Positions 8,956-16,532 of a stretch of DNA of 64,000 nt are shown here, piece by piece. Position numbers and translations under genes: made by a program. Position 1 is the stretch's first letter. Each line of letters starts with the position of its first letter. The stretch spans positions 186,001 to 250,000 of the forward strand of contig NZ_JAPCKK010000031.1 in NCBI RefSeq assembly GCF_030705605.1. Direction: 5' to 3'. The notes below the pieces were generated by a model that was given only the letters and a program-made list of their open reading frames with translations, had not been told where the DNA came from and ran no database searches. This stretch comes from Paenibacillus zeirhizosphaerae (GTDB taxonomy: Bacteria > Bacillota > Bacilli > Paenibacillales > Paenibacillaceae).

Positions 8956-8975
8956 AGTTCAATAGTTTTTGAACT
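8956..8975. promoter_or_regulatory. Probable ArsR operator in front of the MFS gene
   Basis: Perfect seven-base inverted repeat AGTTCAA / TTGAACT with a six-base centre, followed by a second interlocking repeat AATAGTT (8961-8967) / AACTATT (8980-8986). The position, between the ArsR stop and the MFS ribosome binding site, fits an operator of the TTCAA-N6-TTGAA type used by some ArsR proteins. Binding is inferred. Confidence 0.6.
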
Positions 8976-9002
8976 TTATAACTATTAAAAAGGGTGAATA
9001 AC

Positions 9003-10184
9003 ATGTTTAGATTAACGACCTTGTTCTTCCTAGTCATGTTTGTGATCGGCACGGATACTTTTTTGATTTCTCCGCTCATCCCCACGCTTCAAAATATGTT
9101 TCATATTCCGACCGAATATGCGGGTTGGATGGTAGGAGCCTATGCTTTAGGTTATGCCCTATTTGCACTGATTGCCGGACCTCTTTCCGATGGTTGGGAC
9201 CGCAAAAAGGTCATGCTCTCCGGCATGGTCTGTTTCGCGGTTTCGACCATGTTATGCGGCTTTGCCACAGGGTTTGGGTCGATGTTCTTATTCCGGTTCT
9301 TGGCCGGAGTCAGCGCTGCATTTACGGCGCCTCAAGTCTGGGCCTCGATCCCTGCCCTGTTCCCGCCATCCAAAATCGCCAAAGTATCAGGAATCGTCAT
9401 GGCAGGCTTGGCTGCATCCCAAGCGTTCGGCATCCCTATTGGAAGCCTGCTTGCCTCCACCCATTGGTCTTATCCCTTTTTCACCATCGGAGCATGTGCA
9501 TTATTGGTCGCGGTATTTATCTTCTATGCTTTACCCGCAATGAAACCGAATCAAGACCCACAAACCAAGAATCCGATTTTCAGCAGATACCTCCCTCTAT
9601 TGAACAGCCCATTGGCGAGAAGGGCCTTCCTCGCTCATTTCTTATTTCAAGGCGGATTCTTTGCTGCCTTTTCTTTCATTGGAAAATGGGTGACAGACCG
9701 CTTTCACCTTTCAATTGATCAAGCAGGGTATGTCATGTTTTTTCTTGGTCTCGGGAATATAGTCGGGAGCTTCGGCGGTGCCTATGTGATCCAAAAATTA
9801 AACCGTTTCAATACGCTGGTTGCGGGTTTTCTTGTCTCTATCGCATGTTTCATTGTTTTGCCTCACTTGCCATCGGTTGCGGCCTTCGAAGGTGTTTACT
9901 TTTTCATATTCGTTAACATGGGAATCGCTTTTCCACTCATATTGGGAATGTTGAATTCATTAAATCCGACCATCCGCGGCACGATCTCCAGCTTGGCCAA
10001 CTCGATCATGTACGCTGCGACAACGCTCGGTTCTTGGATCGCTGGTCTGCTTTACGCGACTTTTAACGGTTTTTCCAGCGTGGGTTTGTTTGCGGCTGCT
10101 TGCTTTGCCGGTTCGTTATTATGTTTTATATTCAGCGGTATTGTGAACAATCAAGCCCAAGCCAAGAAGGAGCTTGCATCATAA
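9003..10184 (+). CDS. MFS transporter, DHA1 type
   Basis: About 393-residue major facilitator with 12 predicted membrane segments and the TM2-TM3 loop motif GPLSDGWDRKKV. The ATG at 9003 follows AAAAGGGTG; the GTG at 8994 is part of that ribosome binding site and was not chosen. It resembles multidrug/arabinose-efflux type DHA1 carriers. Downstream of an ArsR-family regulator, it is probably the regulated target of that protein. The substrate is unknown. The message ends at a hairpin shared with the convergent beta-lactamase gene. Confidence 0.85.
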   Translation: MFRLTTLFFLVMFVIGTDTFLISPLIPTLQNMFHIPTEYAGWMVGAYALGYALFALIAGPLSDGWDRKKVMLSGMVCFAVSTMLCGFATGFGSMFLFRFLAGVSAAFTAPQVWASIPALFPPSKIAKVSGIVMAGLAASQAFGIPIGSLLASTHWSYPFFTIGACALLVAVFIFYALPAMKPNQDPQTKNPIFSRYLPLLNSPLARRAFLAHFLFQGGFFAAFSFIGKWVTDRFHLSIDQAGYVMFFLGLGNIVGSFGGAYVIQKLNRFNTLVAGFLVSIACFIVLPHLPSVAAFEGVYFFIFVNMGIAFPLILGMLNSLNPTIRGTISSLANSIMYAATTLGSWIAGLLYATFNGFSSVGLFAAACFAGSLLCFIFSGIVNNQAQAKKELAS

Positions 10185-10222
10185 AGGCCTTCCCACTGTC
10201 CAAAATATCACCTTGTGAAAAG

Positions 10223-10250
10223 GGAGGAGGGCGTTTCACAGCCCTTCTCC
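10223..10250. terminator. Shared hairpin between MFS and beta-lactamase genes
   Basis: Ten-base stem (GGAGGAGGGC with GCCCTTCTCC, one mismatch) and eight-base loop, between two convergent stop codons. The minus-strand side is followed by CTTTTC. No long T run on either side, so efficiency is uncertain. Confidence 0.55.
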
Positions 10251-10274
10251 ACCATTTCGGGGGTTTCGCCACAA

Positions 10275-11201
10275 TTACTCCAGGGCTTGCAATGCTGTCT
10301 TGGCTGCCTGGGCGATTAAAGCATTGTCATACTCGGCATCCTCGGTATCACGGCTGGACATTACAGCGATGATGACAGGTTCCCGGTCTGGCGGCCATAC
10401 GATGGCAACATCGTTGCGGGTGCCATAACCTCCTGCGCCCGTCTTGTCACCAACTACCCAATCCTCTGGCACACCTGCCCGAATCAGTTCGTCACCGGTA
10501 GTATTTTCCTTTAACCAGCCGATAAGCAGTTCTTGTTTGTCATCAGGCATGGAGTCGTCAACCGCCAGCACTTTGAGGCTGTTGGCAAGGGCCTTGGGCG
10601 TACTCGTATCACGCGGGTCCCCGGGAATAGCTTCATTCAATTCTGTCTCATAGCGGTCGGCCATAATTACCGTGTCACCGTTGGCTCTCATCGCTTTTTC
10701 GAAGCCTTCAGGCCCACCGAGCGCTTTCAACAGCAGATTTCCTGCCGTATTATCGCTATAACGGATGGCCGCATCGCTGATTTCCTTGAGATCCATTCCA
10801 GTATCCACATGCTGTTCCGTAATCGGTGAATACGTGACCAGATCATCCTTGGTAAACTTAATGACTTCATCCAGTTCATCGTTTGATTTCTGCTGCAGAA
10901 CCGCGCCTGCTGCCAGGGCCTTGAAGGTGGACGTATAGGCAAAGCGCTCATCGGCCCGATAGGCAACCTCTTTGCCTGTGCCTGTATCCAGAACAAACAC
11001 GCCCAGCCGGGCGTCATACTTGCTCTCAAGCTGTTCGAAAGCTGCATTCGATTCGTTGGATGTTTCCTTCTCAACCGGCGGATTTGAAGCACTGACGGGC
11101 GGGCTCGAAGCACCCGTTTTTGTGCAGCCAACCAGTACAATTAGACAAAACACCGACACCAATAGAGCCATTTTATTTATAACAAATAAGTATTTTTTCA
11201 A
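10275..11201 (-). CDS. blaP: Class A beta-lactamase, membrane-anchored lipoprotein
   Basis: Hydrolyses penicillins and cephalosporins at the outer face of the membrane. 308 residues starting at a TTG with GAGGG seven bases upstream. A lipoprotein signal ends in lipobox LVGC with Cys26. All class A motifs are present: STFK with Ser91 and Lys94, SDN at 149-151, ETELN with Glu185 (the Ambler Glu166 equivalent), and KTG within DKTGAGGYGTRND. It resembles PenP/BlaP enzymes of Bacillus. Its promoter carries two BlaI-type dyads, so it should be induced through BlaR1/BlaI encoded about 2 kb away. Confidence 0.95.
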   Translation of the reverse strand: MKKYLFVINKMALLVSVFCLIVLVGCTKTGASSPPVSASNPPVEKETSNESNAAFEQLESKYDARLGVFVLDTGTGKEVAYRADERFAYTSTFKALAAGAVLQQKSNDELDEVIKFTKDDLVTYSPITEQHVDTGMDLKEISDAAIRYSDNTAGNLLLKALGGPEGFEKAMRANGDTVIMADRYETELNEAIPGDPRDTSTPKALANSLKVLAVDDSMPDDKQELLIGWLKENTTGDELIRAGVPEDWVVGDKTGAGGYGTRNDVAIVWPPDREPVIIAVMSSRDTEDAEYDNALIAQAAKTALQALE

Positions 11202-11293
11202 GATGTAACCCTCTTTTCGTTATACTATTGTTCGGAATCCTTCTTTCTTATTTTTCGATGCATTGGACTGGCATCCCCCCCTTGTCTTTTATA

Positions 11294-11343
11294 TATTACA
11301 ACTGTAATACTTAAATTATTACATGTGTAAGTTTTATAGTCAA
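11294..11343 (-). promoter_or_regulatory. Beta-lactamase promoter with two BlaI operators
   Basis: Minus-strand -35 TTGACT (11338-11343), 17-base spacer and -10 AATAAT (11315-11320). Two dyads follow the BlaI consensus: TATTACAACTGTAATA (11294-11309, perfect half-sites around a two-base centre) and TATTACATGTGTAAGT (11317-11332), which covers the -10 and spacer. This is the arrangement known for Bacillus licheniformis and staphylococcal bla operators. Confidence 0.85.
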
Positions 11344-11438
11344 GCTCACGCCTTTAGCACATACAAAAAACGAAGTCCATCAGCCGTAAGCTCTGGTTTA
11401 AAGAAAAAGGACCCTCGCATGAGAGCCCGGTATAATGG

Positions 11439-11500
11439 TATAATTTAGCTTGTACAACACACCTTGAGTGGGTCGGTTCCCTCCAGAAGGGAGGTGAACC
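11439..11500 (+). promoter_or_regulatory. Toxin promoter -10 and SD-sequestering hairpin
   Basis: TATAAT lies at 11439-11444 (an overlapping second TATAAT at 11431-11436); no good -35 is visible. In the resulting leader, GGTTCCCTCC (11475-11484) can pair with GGGAGGTGAACC (11489-11500) around an AGAA loop with one bulged T. This buries the very strong Shine-Dalgarno GGGAGGTGA that lies five bases before the toxin ATG. Such sequestering is common in type I toxin messages. Confidence 0.6.
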
Positions 11501-11502
11501 GT

Positions 11503-11586
11503 ATGAACTTCTCTTTCTCAGATGTTATCATGTTTGCAACTTTTCTTATTGCACTCCTGACATATCTGGATAAAAAGAAGAAGTGA
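11503..11586 (+). CDS. Type I toxin, small holin-like membrane peptide
   Basis: 27-residue peptide beginning MNFSFSDVIMF and ending LDKKKK: one hydrophobic membrane helix followed by a basic tail. This layout matches the small 'putative holin-like toxin' peptides of Firmicutes type I toxin-antitoxin loci (TxpA, BsrG relatives). The ATG follows GGGAGGTGA by five bases. An antisense RNA gene with its own promoter and terminator lies convergently downstream and overlaps the last codons. Toxicity is inferred from family and layout. Confidence 0.75.
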   Translation: MNFSFSDVIMFATFLIALLTYLDKKKK

Positions 11587-11704
11587 CCCGCTCATAGGTC
11601 GCCACCTGTGAGGTCACTTCTTCCCGCTTAAATATTCTGCTAGAGGGGTGAACCCGCTCAAAGTTGTTGCGCTGGGGACGGTTGGTGGAACCGTCCTTAT
11701 TTCT
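11572..11704 (-). ncRNA. Antisense antitoxin RNA of the type I toxin
   Basis: Predicted transcript of about 130 nt starting near 11704 from a minus-strand promoter (TTGAGG at 11734-11739, 17-base spacer, TAAAGT at 11711-11716). It ends at a strong terminator: a 12-base perfect stem (11577-11588 with 11612-11623) followed on this strand by five T residues (11572-11576). The RNA is complementary to the toxin 3' UTR and final five or so codons, the same 3'-overlap layout as txpA/RatA and bsrG/SR4. Confidence 0.65.
11676..11702 (+). terminator. Terminator of the toxin mRNA
   Basis: Perfect eight-base stem GGACGGTT / AACCGTCC with a five-base loop, followed by TTATTTCTATT. In the antisense RNA the same bases form a 5' hairpin. 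The short direct repeat ACCCGCTCA occurs at 11586-11594 and 11652-11660 within the overlap. Confidence 0.75.
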
Positions 11705-11771
11705 ATTCTTACTTTAACATACCCTTTTTTATACCTCAAGATAATAGTGTGAGCACTTAATTGTAGTGGCC

Positions 11772-12944
11772 TTACTCTTTCTTAACTCCCCGGACACCGG
11801 CATAGACGGCTTCGCACAGCTCCGTTGTATACCTGCCTGACATTCCCTCGAGCGCCGTATTTGTGAATGCAACAACACTGAGCTCTTCTATCGGGTCAAC
11901 AAACCAGGAATGACCGTAGGTCCCTCCCATCCGCCATGTTCCCAGCGATTCCGGTGTATCGGCAGCAGCAGGATCCTTGAGCAGTGTAAAACCGAGGCCA
12001 AAACCTCTTCCTGGCCAATACGGCATCTCGAGATCTCCAATTTGATTGGTCGTCATTTCCGTGACAAGCTCTTTCGGCAGAATCGGAGCTCCACCTTGCC
12101 GCAGCGCCTCCAGCAGCTTAAGAAAGTCCTCGGCACTGCCAACCATACCGGCTCCCCCGGAAGGATAGGCAGTCTTATCGTTAGCGCGAACAGGTGCAAG
12201 GCGAAAACCCGCCGTTCCCTCTACAAATGGTATGGTATCAAACTCTAGCAGACGGCGGGGCTCCCCGGAACTGTCAGCATAAGCAGCAGTCAGCCTCTCA
12301 TTGTCCACGGCAGCAAAATCCGTGTCATTCATGGCAAGCGGCTGGGTAACAAGCAGCTTCACAGCTTCACTTAACGGCAGACCCGTGACCTTTTCAATAA
12401 CCGCTCCAAGCACATCCGTTGCAATCGAATATCTCCACATTGTTCCCGGTTCATAAAGAAGCGGAACGGAAGCAAGTCTTTGTAGGTTCTCTTCAAGAGT
12501 TATCCCGGCCAGCTCCATGCCATCCGATACTCCAGCAAGCTCATATGCCCCCTGATCTTCCTGAAAGAAGCGGTATGTTAAGCCCGCGGTGTGCGTAATC
12601 AAATGATGAACGGTTATAGAGACATCTTGCCCATGGGGCAGCTTGGGGCGAAAATTAGGCAGCCACCTTTCCACTAAATCGTTCAACTGCAATCTCCCTT
12701 GGGAAATTAATACTAAAGCTGCAGTTGATACAATGGGCTTGGTTACCGAAGCGTAACGGAATAAAGCATTTTCCTTCATTGGCCGTTGCTGCTCCCGATC
12801 AGCCATACCCGCGGCCCTGCTGTATACGAGGTTTCCGCCTAATGCGATTTGTACAACGGTACCCACGACTCTTTTTTCTTCCAGTGTACGGTTGATCACT
12901 TCATTGACCTTGGTTTGCAGGAACTCCAGGTCTATACTTCTCAT
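11772..12944 (-). CDS. Serine hydrolase of the class C beta-lactamase / D-aminopeptidase fold
   Basis: About 390-residue member of the PF00144 family (esterases, DD-peptidases, AmpC-like). The nucleophile motif SVTK follows LFRYA, with a second motif YSIATDV in the place of YxN. A late HSW motif (YGHSWFVD) stands where many members have HxG. No signal peptide, so it is probably cytoplasmic. Start chosen at 12944, eight to nine bases after GAGAGG; the ATG at 12953 abuts that site. More likely an esterase or peptidase than a resistance enzyme. Confidence 0.8.
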   Translation of the reverse strand: MRSIDLEFLQTKVNEVINRTLEEKRVVGTVVQIALGGNLVYSRAAGMADREQQRPMKENALFRYASVTKPIVSTAALVLISQGRLQLNDLVERWLPNFRPKLPHGQDVSITVHHLITHTAGLTYRFFQEDQGAYELAGVSDGMELAGITLEENLQRLASVPLLYEPGTMWRYSIATDVLGAVIEKVTGLPLSEAVKLLVTQPLAMNDTDFAAVDNERLTAAYADSSGEPRRLLEFDTIPFVEGTAGFRLAPVRANDKTAYPSGGAGMVGSAEDFLKLLEALRQGGAPILPKELVTEMTTNQIGDLEMPYWPGRGFGLGFTLLKDPAAADTPESLGTWRMGGTYGHSWFVDPIEELSVVAFTNTALEGMSGRYTTELCEAVYAGVRGVKKE

Positions 12945-13115
12945 GGGTATCATCCTCTCTCAATAAGCTATTTACTTGATTCTTTAAAGCAGTGTGTTTA
13001 TTATATAAATGATTTCGCCAGTTTTACATAAGGTGATAAAGCCCTAAACGGACAATTGCGATGAATATAAAGGTATTTGAAAAGAATATCTTATAACTTA
13101 AAAGGAGGGGATTTC

Positions 13116-13559
13116 ATGGATGAAATTGATAAAAGTATTCTGTTCCATTTACAAAGCCAGGCGAGATTATCAATGACCGACCTGGGAAAGCTGGTAGGGC
13201 TGTCTCAGCCTGCCGTAACGGAACGAGTGAAAAGGATGGAGGAAAAAGAAGTTATTGAGGAATATCGCGCCGTGATTTCACCACAAAAAGTAGGAAGGCA
13301 GAGCACGGCCTATATGCTTGTTCGCACACGGGATTGCTACGCCTTCATTGATTTTTGCCGTTCATCACCGGAGGTGGCGGAATGTTATCGAATAAGCGGA
13401 GAACACAACTACTTATTGAAGGTTCTGACGGATTCAACCCAAGGACTGGAGGAATTTGAAAACCGATGCGATCAATACGGAACCTATACAACGCTAATCG
13501 TGATGTCCTCACCAATCGCATATAAAAATCTCATTGAAGAAACAAATCTGCTTGCATAA
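13116..13559 (+). CDS. Lrp/AsnC family transcriptional regulator
   Basis: 147-residue feast/famine regulator. N-terminal helix-turn-helix in LSMTDLGKLVGLSQPAVTERVKRM and a C-terminal RAM/Lrp ligand-binding domain with the GEHNYLLKV strand. The ATG at 13116 is preceded by AAAGGAGGGG; the longer TTG frame from 13077 contains this site and is rejected. Divergent from the serine hydrolase and convergent with an MFS gene whose stop is only 16 bases away. Its effector amino acid cannot be told from sequence. Confidence 0.9.
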   Translation: MDEIDKSILFHLQSQARLSMTDLGKLVGLSQPAVTERVKRMEEKEVIEEYRAVISPQKVGRQSTAYMLVRTRDCYAFIDFCRSSPEVAECYRISGEHNYLLKVLTDSTQGLEEFENRCDQYGTYTTLIVMSSPIAYKNLIEETNLLA

Positions 13560-13575
13560 AGCAGTGAATACACCC

Positions 13576-14778
13576 TTAACCGGAAGGAAACCCATGCTTT
13601 CTAGCCAGCCAAGTGATAAGCAAGGCGGGGAGCAGCAGTATGAATAAGGAGCCTGGGAGGGATCCCGCCCCGAACCACTCGAGAAGGAACCCGCCGATGA
13701 TGCCTCCCCCGCCGATTGCCAGGTTCCATGCTGTAACCAGCATGGATTGGGCTATATCCGCGCTTTGGCCTCCGGCTTGAGCGATTGCAGTTTGCAGCAA
13801 TGTGGCCGCTCCCCCAAACGTAAGTCCCCATGCGGTAACACCAAGAATAATAACCGCCGGTTGGTCAGTACCGCTCCCCAAGGCGGCTGATACCAGCGCA
13901 AATCCCCCAATGCTGATTAGAACCAGAGATCTCAAGAAACGGTCAATCAGCATGCCGGTAATCCAAATACCGGCGACAGAGGTTATACCGAAAATAAGCA
14001 ACACCAGATCAACCCGTTGGGCAAGGGAAGTTCCCGCAAGGTAAGATGCAATATAAGTGTAGAGGATATTATGAGCCAGTACCCAAGCCACAACGACGAA
14101 CAAAATCGGGCGCACCCCGGGGATCAGAAAAACCTTGTGAAGCGGGAGCTGCCCACCTGCAGGCTCTCCGGCATAATCCGGCAACTTCCAAAGCACCCAT
14201 AATATGAGGGCTGCTGTCAGCACAGATACGGCTGCAAAGATGAAACGCCACCCCATATATGAACCGAAAAAGGTACCGACCGGAACACCTAACGCCAAGG
14301 CCAAGGGCGTCCCGGCCATAGCCACCGCCATTGCTCTACCTTTCAGTACATCAGGCACCATTCGGCGAGCATAACCGGCAGTCATGCCCCAGAGAACACC
14401 AGCAGAGACCCCGGCAAAAAAACGTGCAGCAAGCGTCAGCATATATACAGAAGACAATGCCGTAACGGTGTTAAAAACCAGAAAGCCGAGGATACACATC
14501 AATAAAAGAGGGCGGCGTCTCCAGCCACGCGTAGCCGCTGTCAAAGGGATAGCCGCCACAAGAGATCCAACCGCATACAGCGTGACCCATTGTCCGGCAA
14601 GAGCCTCCGTGATCCCGAGGTCTAGCGCGATTTGAGGCAGCAAGCCCGCGGGCAGGCTTTCCGTTAGAATACAGATAAATACGGCCATGGAGAGCGCGAG
14701 CAGTCCAGCCCAGGGCAGACGTTTGGAAGACGACACGTTGGTGTCTCCTGCGGATAAAAAAGTAGGATTTGAACTCAC
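13576..14778 (-). CDS. MFS transporter (AraJ/YdhP-like DHA1)
   Basis: About 400 residues with 12 membrane segments and the DHA1 pattern: TESLPAGLLPQIA in TM1, TATRGWRRRPLLL in the TM2-TM3 loop, and a glycine-rich antiporter motif in TM5 (PLALALGVPVG). Two starts are possible: TTG at 14802 without a proper ribosome binding site, or GTG at 14778 with AAAGGGG about ten bases upstream. The latter was chosen. It faces the Lrp-type gene. Probably exports sugars or drugs; the substrate is unknown. Confidence 0.82.
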   Translation of the reverse strand: MSSNPTFLSAGDTNVSSSKRLPWAGLLALSMAVFICILTESLPAGLLPQIALDLGITEALAGQWVTLYAVGSLVAAIPLTAATRGWRRRPLLLMCILGFLVFNTVTALSSVYMLTLAARFFAGVSAGVLWGMTAGYARRMVPDVLKGRAMAVAMAGTPLALALGVPVGTFFGSYMGWRFIFAAVSVLTAALILWVLWKLPDYAGEPAGGQLPLHKVFLIPGVRPILFVVVAWVLAHNILYTYIASYLAGTSLAQRVDLVLLIFGITSVAGIWITGMLIDRFLRSLVLISIGGFALVSAALGSGTDQPAVIILGVTAWGLTFGGAATLLQTAIAQAGGQSADIAQSMLVTAWNLAIGGGGIIGGFLLEWFGAGSLPGSLFILLLPALLITWLARKHGFPSG

Positions 14779-14957
14779 AAAAAGATGTCCCCTTTGCTCC
14801 AAATTTTAACATCCATGCAAAAGCTATTTGCTTTGCGTATAAGCTTACATAAATAAACAGCAATTTTGCATAGATAATTAAAGGTAAATTGGGACTTATA
14901 TGATGAGAATCCTTTTATTTATTGAGATTTACTTTTAATTTTAATTCGAACGCTAGA

Positions 14958-15205
14958 AAGAGGGTGTCCCCAAAGGCTCTTGACCGGGGTACTCTTTTCG
15001 TGTGTGTTTCGTGCGTGGGTGAGACGCTCCGAGAACGAAGCATTCCTACAATCACTGTTGACCCTTCGGGTCAAAGGTGAACGCTGCCGCTTTTCCGGAA
15101 TTGCTTCGTCCTCTCCGCTGCTTTTGTGCATCCCCCAACTTAACAAGAACAACCGGAAAGCGCAATCTTCTGGCTTAACAAAATTGAAAAGGGGGATGCC
15201 CCAAG
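14958..15205. repeat. Dispersed hairpin-forming intergenic repeat, copy A
   Basis: About 248 bases, highly similar over most of their length to 57834-58052. Shared blocks include CGCTCCGAGAACGAAGCATT, CTTTTCCGGAATTGCTTCGT and AACTTAACAAGAACAACCGG. The first two blocks are near-complements (GAGAACGAAGCATTCC with GGAATTGCTTCGTCCTC), and a small palindrome (TTGACCCTTCGGGTCAA) lies between them, so the element can fold into a long branched hairpin. Open frames inside it on both strands look like by-products. Confidence 0.8.
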
Positions 15206-15263
15206 CCATTTTCATGACTTTTGGAACAGCCCCTATCTATGCACTATATTCGTAGCCATTTGC

Positions 15264-16109
15264 TCAAGCTGGTGATACCGAAGTGTGATTTACAATTGCA
15301 TCAATAATAGTATCCCAGTCGTTATGATGAAGTTCGTGCCCTATGCCTTGCAGCATCAACAAGCTGGCCCCCGGGATGACTCCGGCAAGAGCTTTGCCAT
15401 GTTCAAGCGGAATAACCGGATCCTCCGAGCCATGGATCACAAGCACGGGAACAGAAATCTCTGCTGTCCTTGTCAGATAGGATTCCCCACCTGTTACCAT
15501 ACCGTGATTATTCATGCTCTCCGGGTTGCTGCTTCTTTGCACTTCTTCTGCAGCCAAACGACGAACCCTGTCTTCGTCATAGGAATACTTGGTTCCCGCA
15601 CAAATCCTTCCTCTGGCAACGATAAAATCAATCACCTCATGTTCATTCGCCCAGTTTAATGTCCCAAGATTAGAGAAAAAGCTCATCACCTTCTCTTCCA
15701 TCGGCGGAAGCCCAGGGGCGAAATTCGAGGTAGCCAGCAGTGTGACCGTCAGAACTCGGTCAGGATGCCGCAAAGCCAGCATCTGAGTTAACATTCCGCC
15801 CATGGACATACCTGCAATATGGGCTTTTTCAATTCCGTACGCATCCAGGATACCAACAGCATCGTCGACCATGTCCTCAAACGTATACTCAGGATGGCCA
15901 AGCTTGTAGGTGACGGAGCGACCGACATCACGGTTGTCATAACGAATGACAAAACGTCCCGCATCGGCTATACGCTGACAAAACTCCTCCTCCCACCACA
16001 CCATGGAGGACTGGGCTCCCATGATTAATAAAACCGCCGGGTCCCCTGGATTCCCAAAGCTTTGGCAGCAAATATCAACACCATTAACTTTTATAAGCTG
16101 TTCGTTCAT
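15264..16109 (-). CDS. Alpha/beta hydrolase (esterase/aclacinomycin methylesterase-like)
   Basis: 281-residue alpha/beta hydrolase. Nucleophile elbow GMSMGG, oxyanion region in LLIMGAQSSMVWW, catalytic acid in HGSEDPVIP and catalytic His in GIGHELHHNDW. The sequence around RYDNRDVGRS is typical of the RdmC/PytH-like esterases. The ATG at 16109 follows AAGGAGATG; a longer frame to 16238 would run through a terminator hairpin and is rejected. No signal peptide. The substrate is unknown. Confidence 0.85.
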   Translation of the reverse strand: MNEQLIKVNGVDICCQSFGNPGDPAVLLIMGAQSSMVWWEEEFCQRIADAGRFVIRYDNRDVGRSVTYKLGHPEYTFEDMVDDAVGILDAYGIEKAHIAGMSMGGMLTQMLALRHPDRVLTVTLLATSNFAPGLPPMEEKVMSFFSNLGTLNWANEHEVIDFIVARGRICAGTKYSYDEDRVRRLAAEEVQRSSNPESMNNHGMVTGGESYLTRTAEISVPVLVIHGSEDPVIPLEHGKALAGVIPGASLLMLQGIGHELHHNDWDTIIDAIVNHTSVSPA

Positions 16110-16150
16110 CGTTACAACATCTCCTTCGCTTATATACATATTCGAGACAC

Positions 16151-16179
16151 AAAAAAACACAGACATCCTGATGTCTGTG
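16151..16179 (-). terminator. Hairpin with T7 upstream of the alpha/beta hydrolase
   Basis: CACAGACATC (16158-16167) pairs with GATGTCTGTG (16170-16179), followed on the minus strand by seven T residues. It could end the transcript of the glycosidase-like gene at 16533-17909, or act as a leader terminator in front of the hydrolase 42 bases further on. Confidence 0.65.
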
Positions 16180-16532
16180 CAACCGTAATCGAATATATGA
16201 CATGCCCAAATATACGCAAGGAGATACCCGCAGTACATGTGAAAAGAACCACCCTACAAAAAGAAGAGTGACCTGATACAAATAGCGGACTCACGTGAAA
16301 AAGGCAAACCTATCCCGATTACTCTGCACAAGACAGAGGAAAAGCAGCAAATTCACTTATTTGCAATGCTTGCTCAATCGAGAAAAATTTACCACACGTA
16401 ACCCTCCATTCGTTAAACTAACATCAGGTTACCATAGATCATTCATACTGTCTACGTTGTTATTGGAGGTCCACAATTCTCGGCAAGGCCCCATCAAAGC
16501 GGCTCCTCCCGTTTATCCCTATTAATTCAGGT
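16180..16532. other. 353-base gap without a recognised feature
   Basis: No credible coding frame with a ribosome binding site was seen on either strand. The stretch is AT-rich with no strong promoter. It would form the 3' untranslated region of the minus-strand gene at 16533 if that gene ends at the hairpin at 16151-16179. Confidence 0.5.

Noticed and set aside
14919..15255. Open frames on both strands inside repeat copy A
   Set aside because: No ribosome binding sites, and the corresponding frames are not kept in copy B; they are by-products of the repeat.
16280..16440. Plus-strand blocks CACGTGAAAAAGGCAAACC and later GGTTACCATAG look a little like a c-di-GMP-I riboswitch
   Set aside because: The central GACGCAAAGCC block and matching helices are absent, spacing is too long, and no plus-strand gene follows.
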